This document shows, piece by piece, positions 59,187 to 64,000 of a stretch of 64,000 nt of DNA. A program made the translations under genes and the position numbers. Source of the DNA: Solibacillus sp040273735 (lineage in GTDB: Bacteria; Bacillota; Bacilli; Bacillales_A; Planococcaceae); assembly GCF_040273735.1 (NCBI RefSeq), contig NZ_JBELZM010000011.1, forward strand, positions 62,001 to 126,000, given 5' to 3'. Below the pieces are notes generated by a model. The model had not been told where the DNA came from. It saw only the letters and a list, made by a program, of their open reading frames with translations, and searched no databases. Each line of letters begins with the position of its first letter. The stretch's first letter is position 1.

Positions 59187-59777
59187 ATGAAACCGATTAA
59201 TATAGTAAACAGTATTTATGCACCACTTGACCGTAAAAACGTCGATACAGACCAGATCATTTCGAAAGAGTTTTTAAAGCGCATCGAACGCACAGGATTC
59301 GGACAGTTCGTATTTTATCACTGGCGTTTTGATGAAAACGGCAATCCGATCGAGGATTTTGTGTTAAATAAACCAGAGTATACAAACGCAGAAATTTTAG
59401 TTGCACAAGATAATTTTGGCTGTGGTTCATCACGTGAACATGCACCGTGGGCAATCCTTGATTACGGATTCCGAGTTGTCATCGCACCAAGCTTTGCGGA
59501 TATTTTCCATAATAACTGTTTCAAAAACGGTATTTTACCGATTAAATTAACGGAAAGCGAATGTGACGAACTTTTAGAAAAAGGTTTAGCAGAAGCACAG
59601 GCAATTGAAGTTAATTTAGAACAGCAAACAGTTACTACAGGTTACGGTAAAACGTATTCATTTGAAATCGATCCATATTATAAACAAATGTTATTAAATG
59701 GATGGGATGAAATTTCTCTTACATTCCAGTATGAAGAGCAAATTGCAGCATATGAGAAAAACCGTGTAGCATATTAA
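59187..59777 (+). CDS. leuD: 3-isopropylmalate dehydratase, small subunit
   Basis: A 196-residue swivel-domain subunit: LDRKNVDTDQIISKEFLKRIERTGFG (about 14-39), NFGCGSSREHAPWAILDYGFR (about 76-96) and FADIFHNNCFKNGILPI (about 102). AAGGAGAGATC ribosome site. Last gene of the ilv-leu operon, followed by a terminator. Confidence 0.96.
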   Translation: MKPINIVNSIYAPLDRKNVDTDQIISKEFLKRIERTGFGQFVFYHWRFDENGNPIEDFVLNKPEYTNAEILVAQDNFGCGSSREHAPWAILDYGFRVVIAPSFADIFHNNCFKNGILPIKLTESECDELLEKGLAEAQAIEVNLEQQTVTTGYGKTYSFEIDPYYKQMLLNGWDEISLTFQYEEQIAAYEKNRVAY

Positions 59778-59782
59778 TCTAC

Positions 59783-59830
59783 AAGCCTCTTACTTTGTGG
59801 TTATCCCTTAGTAAGAGGCTTTGTCTTATT
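59783..59830 (+). terminator. Terminator of the ilv-leu operon
   Basis: AAGCCTCTTACT (59783-59794) pairs with AGTAAGAGGCTT (59811-59822), followed by TGTCTTATTTT. Confidence 0.88.
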
Positions 59831-59900
59831 TTACCGGTTGCTGTGTCAATTTTCCGGTGCTATAATTTTCTTCATTGTTTTAAGTATCGGGAGTGTAACA

Positions 59901-60467
59901 TTGAAAAATTTATGGGTTTGGATAGGCATAATATTTATTATCGGATTTATTATTAGCTACTGGATGTTTATCGTTGGAGCAGTTGTATTGTATTATTCGG
60001 TTAAGAAACTTATAAAGTATTCTAAAGAAAAAAAGAAACAAAGAATCTTAGAAGCCGAACAACTGCTAATTAGTGAAAATCAGTCAACTATTGAGTATAA
60101 AATGGAAAGACTGCTTATATTGACGAATAATATTGATCAGAATGGTTTTAAGCGTCAGCTATATAAAAATAAGCAACAGCTTGATTTAAGGGATTACTGG
60201 TATAAATATTTGGATTTGCGTGCAAAGCTTATTTTAAACGATACGCCAACTTATCGTGAAGAAGAAGTATTGCATATTATGTGTGATGAACTGCTAATTC
60301 GAATGGATAACTTGGAAATTGAAGTAACAGATGCGGTGAAAAAAGAATTTATCGAAGAAAATTTAACACCATTGCTAAAAGATGTAGTGGAAATCATGGA
60401 AGATATCAACCCAGTAAAAACAATTAATATGGATGCATACCGCTTATTGAAAGCGAATAATTATTAG
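59901..60467 (+). CDS. Membrane-anchored hypothetical protein
   Basis: A 188-residue protein: an N-terminal hydrophobic segment (MKNLWVWIGIIFIIGF and onward to residue 34) followed by a basic, helical cytosolic domain rich in Glu/Lys/Leu, likely coiled-coil. The longest frame starts at a TTG at 59838 without a ribosome site; TTG at 59901 follows GGGAG with good spacing. No family recognised. Single gene with a strong terminator. Confidence 0.65.
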   Translation: MKNLWVWIGIIFIIGFIISYWMFIVGAVVLYYSVKKLIKYSKEKKKQRILEAEQLLISENQSTIEYKMERLLILTNNIDQNGFKRQLYKNKQQLDLRDYWYKYLDLRAKLILNDTPTYREEEVLHIMCDELLIRMDNLEIEVTDAVKKEFIEENLTPLLKDVVEIMEDINPVKTINMDAYRLLKANNY

Positions 60468-60473
60468 ACTGGA

Positions 60474-60505
60474 AAAGCCAATCTCCTTAGAGATTGGCTT
60501 TTTTT
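60474..60505 (+). terminator. Terminator
   Basis: AAAGCCAATCTC pairs with GAGATTGGCTTT around a four-base loop, followed by T run. Confidence 0.93.
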
Positions 60506-60534
60506 ATATTTATTAACCAAATTTAACCTTTCTT

Positions 60535-60563
60535 GAATATTATTTCTCATATTGGACATTCTA
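60535..60563 (+). promoter_or_regulatory. Sigma-G-type promoter of the ger operon
   Basis: GAATA (60535-60539) and CATTCTA (60557-60563) with a 17-bp spacer match the forespore sigma-G consensus GHATR and CATWHTA. Forespore expression is expected for germinant receptors. Confidence 0.72.
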
Positions 60564-60595
60564 TAAAAAAGTTTAGCTGAGATTGGAGAAATACT

Positions 60596-61939
60596 ATGTC
60601 TTCGGAAGAGAACATTAAGTGGATTAATGAACAATTCAAAGATACAAATGAATTAACGATGAAGACGCTGGAAGATGATGATAAGAAAGCCGAGCTGTTT
60701 TACATAAAGCCGCTTATCGATGTGGAATTGCTTCAACAAATTGTCATTAAACCTTATTTTGAAATGCATTCCGAAACGAAATTCATTCGATATCTGAAAG
60801 CTTTGCCTCAATTTCAGGACAGTAAGTCGAAAGAACAGCTGACAGAAGAAGTTTTAAACGGCAATGTGCTTATTTTAATACAAAACAAGTTTTATCTGCT
60901 AGATTTGAAATTTTCTTTCAATGACCAGGCCAATACGGCATCCGTTGAAACTACAATACATGGTTCGCAGCTAGCATTAAGCGACAATATCGCAACCAAT
61001 ATCAATCTAATTCGATCGGATTACCATCAGCCGACATTGTTTGTTGAATATTCCACGACAGGACAAGTAAACAATCATAAATTAGCTATCATATACGATA
61101 AAGAAAAAGTAAATGAAAATGTGCTCAACATCATCATCGAGAAACTGCAGCAAGTTGATAAGCAAGTTATTACTTCCGCGGTTCAGCTGAGTAACTATTT
61201 AAACAACAAAAAGTTTTCGTTATTCCCTCAAATGATTATGACCGAACGTCCGGATCGGATTATCTATAATCTGTCTGGAGGAAAGGTGATATTGATGGTG
61301 GATGGAAATCCCCAGGCTTTGATTGCTCCTGTATATTTCTTTGATTTCATGACATCGATGGAAGACAATTACCATTCATTCTTCATTTCATTTTTTCTTA
61401 AATTTCTTCGCTATACGGGGTTATTCATAAGTCTTCTTTTACCTGGTCTATATATTGGGATCACATCCTTTGCACCGGAAGTATTCAGGACTGAGCTAGC
61501 ACTGACGATTGCCGGAAGTCGTACAGGTGTTCCATTTTCTTCGTTTGTGGAAGTATTGTTCATGCTGTTTTTTATGGAAATGCTCCTGGAAGCGAGTATC
61601 CGATTACCGAAAACCATCAGTGCAACTGCTACGACTGTTGGGGGGTTAATTTTAGGGTCTGCGGTAACGGAAGCATCACTTGCATCGGATATTATGATTA
61701 TTATCGTTTCCGCAGTAGCGATTTCTACTTTTGTCATTCCGATTAATGAGATGGCATTTTCAATCAGGGTAATCCGTCTTTTATTTATATTTGCAGCAAC
61801 AGTCTTCGGTTTGGCTGGATTAACAGTAGGTCTGTATGCATTTATTATGTACCTAGTAAGCATCGACAGCTTCGGCGAGCCTTACCTGAAATTTAATCGG
61901 AAAAAGAAAAACAAGGTGGAGGCGGGTGAAAAAACTTGA
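60596..61939 (+). CDS. Spore germinant receptor subunit A (GerAA family)
   Basis: A 447-residue protein of the GerA family, part of the receptor in the spore inner membrane that senses nutrients. A hydrophilic N-terminal domain (about 1-250) is followed by about five membrane helices (from LRYTGLFISLLLPGLYIGITSF, about 272) with conserved ELALTIAGSRTGVPFSSFVEVLFMLFFMEMLLEAS and PINEMAFSIR segments. TTGGAGAAA ribosome site. Specific ligand unknown. Overlaps the B-subunit gene by four bases. Confidence 0.94.
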   Translation: MSSEENIKWINEQFKDTNELTMKTLEDDDKKAELFYIKPLIDVELLQQIVIKPYFEMHSETKFIRYLKALPQFQDSKSKEQLTEEVLNGNVLILIQNKFYLLDLKFSFNDQANTASVETTIHGSQLALSDNIATNINLIRSDYHQPTLFVEYSTTGQVNNHKLAIIYDKEKVNENVLNIIIEKLQQVDKQVITSAVQLSNYLNNKKFSLFPQMIMTERPDRIIYNLSGGKVILMVDGNPQALIAPVYFFDFMTSMEDNYHSFFISFFLKFLRYTGLFISLLLPGLYIGITSFAPEVFRTELALTIAGSRTGVPFSSFVEVLFMLFFMEMLLEASIRLPKTISATATTVGGLILGSAVTEASLASDIMIIIVSAVAISTFVIPINEMAFSIRVIRLLFIFAATVFGLAGLTVGLYAFIMYLVSIDSFGEPYLKFNRKKKNKVEAGEKT

Positions 61940-63051
61940 GCCGGTTTTATTATTATCTAATAATTATCAATATGATGGCAAACATCATTGCATCGGTTCC
62001 TGCAATTCTGCTGCATTTTCATAAAGAAGGTACTTTAATGGCAATGATTCTTTCGATTGCAGCAGGAGTTGTCATTGTAACGATCTATACAAAGTTTTTC
62101 ATTTCTTATCCCGGAAAGACATTACCGGAACTGCTGGAAAAAACGACTTCTAAATGGTTTTACCTGCCGTTCGTATTTTCTCTTGCCGTCCTTTGGTTTA
62201 TAGCAGGGCTTATTACACTAATTACATTTACATTTTTGCTCATCCGCTACTTAAGCCCGGAAATGCCAATTGTCCAAATTTGTTTGACGCTCATATTGGC
62301 AGTGATTTTTGGTGCCTTAATGAAAACTGATCGCGTGCTTTATACGGTGGAGATGATTTTAATTATTACCAGTCCGTTGATTCTTTTCATATTTTACAAG
62401 GCATATAGCAGCCCTAGCCTTAATTGGGATTTTGTTATGGAGGCTGTCTTATATATTAACCAACTTCCAAACTGGCATTCATTTTCCGCTTGCTTCTTTT
62501 TATTTTTGGGTGCCGCGAACTTATTTATCTTCAATCGGTATTTTACGGATAAACAGACATTCGGTTTTAAACAGATAATGGTGATTCTCTTTATATGTGT
62601 GGGTACATTATTTACAACTTATTTTATACCGATTGGCTTTAATGGTTTTGAAGGAATTAATGACCTTGTCTATCCATGGATATCGACGACTGATTCGATT
62701 AAAATGGATTATTTTATTATTGAACGGGTATTGTTTATGTTTTTATTGTTTTATCTAGGAATAGCCTTTTTAAGTATTTTGATCCACTGGCACGCATCGA
62801 TGGAGTTTCTGAAATTTGTTTTCAAGCTGGAAAATATTAAATTTAAAGAAAGAACTATTGGCATATTTTTACCTCTGCCCATTTTTACTGCCATTTCTTT
62901 ATATCTAGCTAAGGAATTAACTGAATACCAGCTGTTTCGGTATACGAGTTATTTTTATGATGCTCTGGTCTTTATATTTCCTAGTATGATTCTAGTCTTT
63001 ATGCACATTAAAAGGAGGATGAAAAATGAAATACCTACCTCCAAAAATTAA
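61936..63051 (+). CDS. Spore germinant receptor subunit B (GerAB family permease)
   Basis: A 371-residue, about ten-helix protein of the APC-type endospore germination permease family, the likely germinant-binding subunit. It starts with TTG overlapping the A-subunit stop (TTGA), with GGAGGCGGGTG upstream. Conserved GKTLPELLEKT and FILIRYLSPE-like segments are seen near residues 58 and 95. Overlaps the C-subunit gene by 26 bp. Confidence 0.93.
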   Translation: MSRFYYYLIIINMMANIIASVPAILLHFHKEGTLMAMILSIAAGVVIVTIYTKFFISYPGKTLPELLEKTTSKWFYLPFVFSLAVLWFIAGLITLITFTFLLIRYLSPEMPIVQICLTLILAVIFGALMKTDRVLYTVEMILIITSPLILFIFYKAYSSPSLNWDFVMEAVLYINQLPNWHSFSACFFLFLGAANLFIFNRYFTDKQTFGFKQIMVILFICVGTLFTTYFIPIGFNGFEGINDLVYPWISTTDSIKMDYFIIERVLFMFLLFYLGIAFLSILIHWHASMEFLKFVFKLENIKFKERTIGIFLPLPIFTAISLYLAKELTEYQLFRYTSYFYDALVFIFPSMILVFMHIKRRMKNEIPTSKN

Positions 63052-64000
63052 TGCAAGTATTGTAATTTTGATATTTAGTACATTTTTATTGTCAGGCTGT
63101 GCCTTTAAAGATATTGACAAAAGTGTATTTGTAGCAATGATCGCCATTGATACATCAGATGATGAGGAAAAACCGTACAAAGTTACATTAAAGCTCTATG
63201 AACCAACAGGCTCATTTAAAGAGGCAACTGAACCTGAGTATTCGTATCTAACGGAAAATGGCCAATCATTATCGGAAGCGATTCGAAAAATGGAATCCTA
63301 TTCGGACAAGGAACTTGAATTTGGGCATTCAAAGCTGATTGTCCTAGGTGAAGAACTGGTAAAAGAAAATAAAAATAAAGAGATTATGGACTTTTTGCTG
63401 AGAAGAGCCGATATACAAATGATTTCCTGGATAACTGTAGGAAGACCAACAGCTGAAGAAGTCATTAAAATGGTTCCGCAAGGGGAATCTGCTGCATACC
63501 CCGAACTCTTTAATTATTTTGAAAATAACGGGACAAATACTCCTTATATTGTAACGACCCACTTATTTAAATTCAGAAGAAATATGAAGGAAAATGGGAT
63601 TGATACCGTATTGCCGATTATTGAAATGAATAAGGAAGCCGAGCATTTTGAAGTGAATAAATCTTTACTGATCGCACAAAATAAAGAACCTCATGAATTG
63701 AATCTGTTAAATACAATGATTTATAATATGCTGACCAGGAATACGGATGCTAATCTACTGATAAACGAAAACGGCGATTATTTTATCGCATATATTGATT
63801 CAATAAAATCTAAATATGAAGTGAATATAAAAGATCAGCATGATATAAAACTCGATTTGCAAATAAATTTAAACGGTTCGATATCAGAATCGAAAAAGCC
63901 TATGAAAAGTAAAGATCTTCCATTATTTAATGAGGAATTAAAAAAAGAGTCAGAAGATAAAATTACAAAGTTTGTGATGGAAATGAAAAATCTTGGCTAC
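63026..64000 (+). CDS. Spore germinant receptor subunit C (GerAC lipoprotein), 3' end outside window
   Basis: The frame runs from ATG 63026 to the window edge without a stop (325 codons visible). Signal peptide with lipobox LLSGC (Cys25), then the Ger(x)C domain (VFVAMIAIDTSD, YLTENGQSLSEAIRKME, HSKLIVLGEELVKENKNKEIMDFLLRRADIQ). AAAGGAGGATG ribosome site inside the B-subunit gene. Usual length is about 370-400 residues, so most of the protein is present. Confidence 0.94.
   Translation, partial: MKYLPPKINASIVILIFSTFLLSGCAFKDIDKSVFVAMIAIDTSDDEEKPYKVTLKLYEPTGSFKEATEPEYSYLTENGQSLSEAIRKMESYSDKELEFGHSKLIVLGEELVKENKNKEIMDFLLRRADIQMISWITVGRPTAEEVIKMVPQGESAAYPELFNYFENNGTNTPYIVTTHLFKFRRNMKENGIDTVLPIIEMNKEAEHFEVNKSLLIAQNKEPHELNLLNTMIYNMLTRNTDANLLINENGDYFIAYIDSIKSKYEVNIKDQHDIKLDLQINLNGSISESKKPMKSKDLPLFNEELKKESEDKITKFVMEMKNLGY

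Noticed and set aside
1..64000. Whole-window check for tRNA, rRNA, insertion sequences, integrases and phage genes
   Set aside because: None recognised by eye; a tool search for tRNAs would be decisive.

Overview
The window reads as chromosome of a spore-forming, A+T-rich member of the Bacillales. The gene set and small DUF families fit a Planococcaceae genus such as Solibacillus or Lysinibacillus; the species is inference. Supporting signs are strong AAGGAGG-type Shine-Dalgarno sites, a gerA-type germination operon behind a sigma-G-like promoter, a protein resembling S-layer SLAP domains, and gene clusters with clear Bacillus subtilis counterparts (ytbD/ytcD/ytbE, yjlC-ndh, ccdA/ccdC/yneK, ribE-ribB-ribH, metIC, ilv-leu). 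I saw no rRNA, tRNA, CRISPR array, insertion sequence or prophage.

Layout. 1-3.9 kb: a heterodimeric ABC exporter (first gene cut by the window edge) and a RarD-type permease. 4.0-7.7 kb: an M15 carboxypeptidase, then an MFS exporter, HxlR regulator and aldo-keto reductase. 8.1-9.9 kb: a DUF1641 protein and type II NADH dehydrogenase behind a Rex-like operator. 9.9-17.3 kb: small regulatory and unknown genes, including a helical-repeat protein with a possible degenerate GGDEF-like end, a CBS-ACT protein, a GIY-YIG-like protein, ccdA/ccdC and a DUF1659-DUF2922-YvrJ triad. 17.3-21.3 kb: a SCO1 lipoprotein, a cobalamin riboswitch and metE. 22.3-24.6 kb: two nearly identical FMN riboswitches in series ahead of ribE-ribB-ribH, with ribD and ribA missing. 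24.7-27.6 kb: PadR with two DUF2812 membrane proteins, followed by a nine-unit array of TTCTAATAA-like motifs about 20 bp apart. 27.9-33.1 kb: LysE, TspO, CopD/CopC, esterase, SET-domain and small proteins. 33.4-46.3 kb: sulfur metabolism (metY, two flavin monooxygenases, an FMN reductase, metI-metC) mixed with a MhqR-like quinone-response operon. 46.5-49.0 kb: mscL, a lytic transglycosylase, a GlsB-like protein, pncA and an untracked 34-aa membrane ORF. 49.1-59.8 kb: ilvD, a T-box, then ilvB-ilvH-ilvC-leuA-leuB-leuC-leuD. 60.5-64 kb: the gerA-type operon, its third gene cut by the window end.

How it fits together. RNA and metabolite sensing dominate: B12 controls the B12-independent methionine synthase, FMN controls lumazine/riboflavin synthesis through a double switch, uncharged tRNA controls branched-chain amino acid synthesis, and NADH/NAD+ (Rex) probably controls ndh. 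Flavin supply, flavin-dependent organosulfur oxidation and O-acetylhomoserine-based methionine/cysteine synthesis lie within about 25 kb. The items most worth a second look are the tandem FMN riboswitches over an incomplete rib operon, the helically phased repeat array, the free-standing 34-aa membrane ORF, the helical-repeat/GGDEF-like protein beside ndh, and the transporter-less organosulfur operon.
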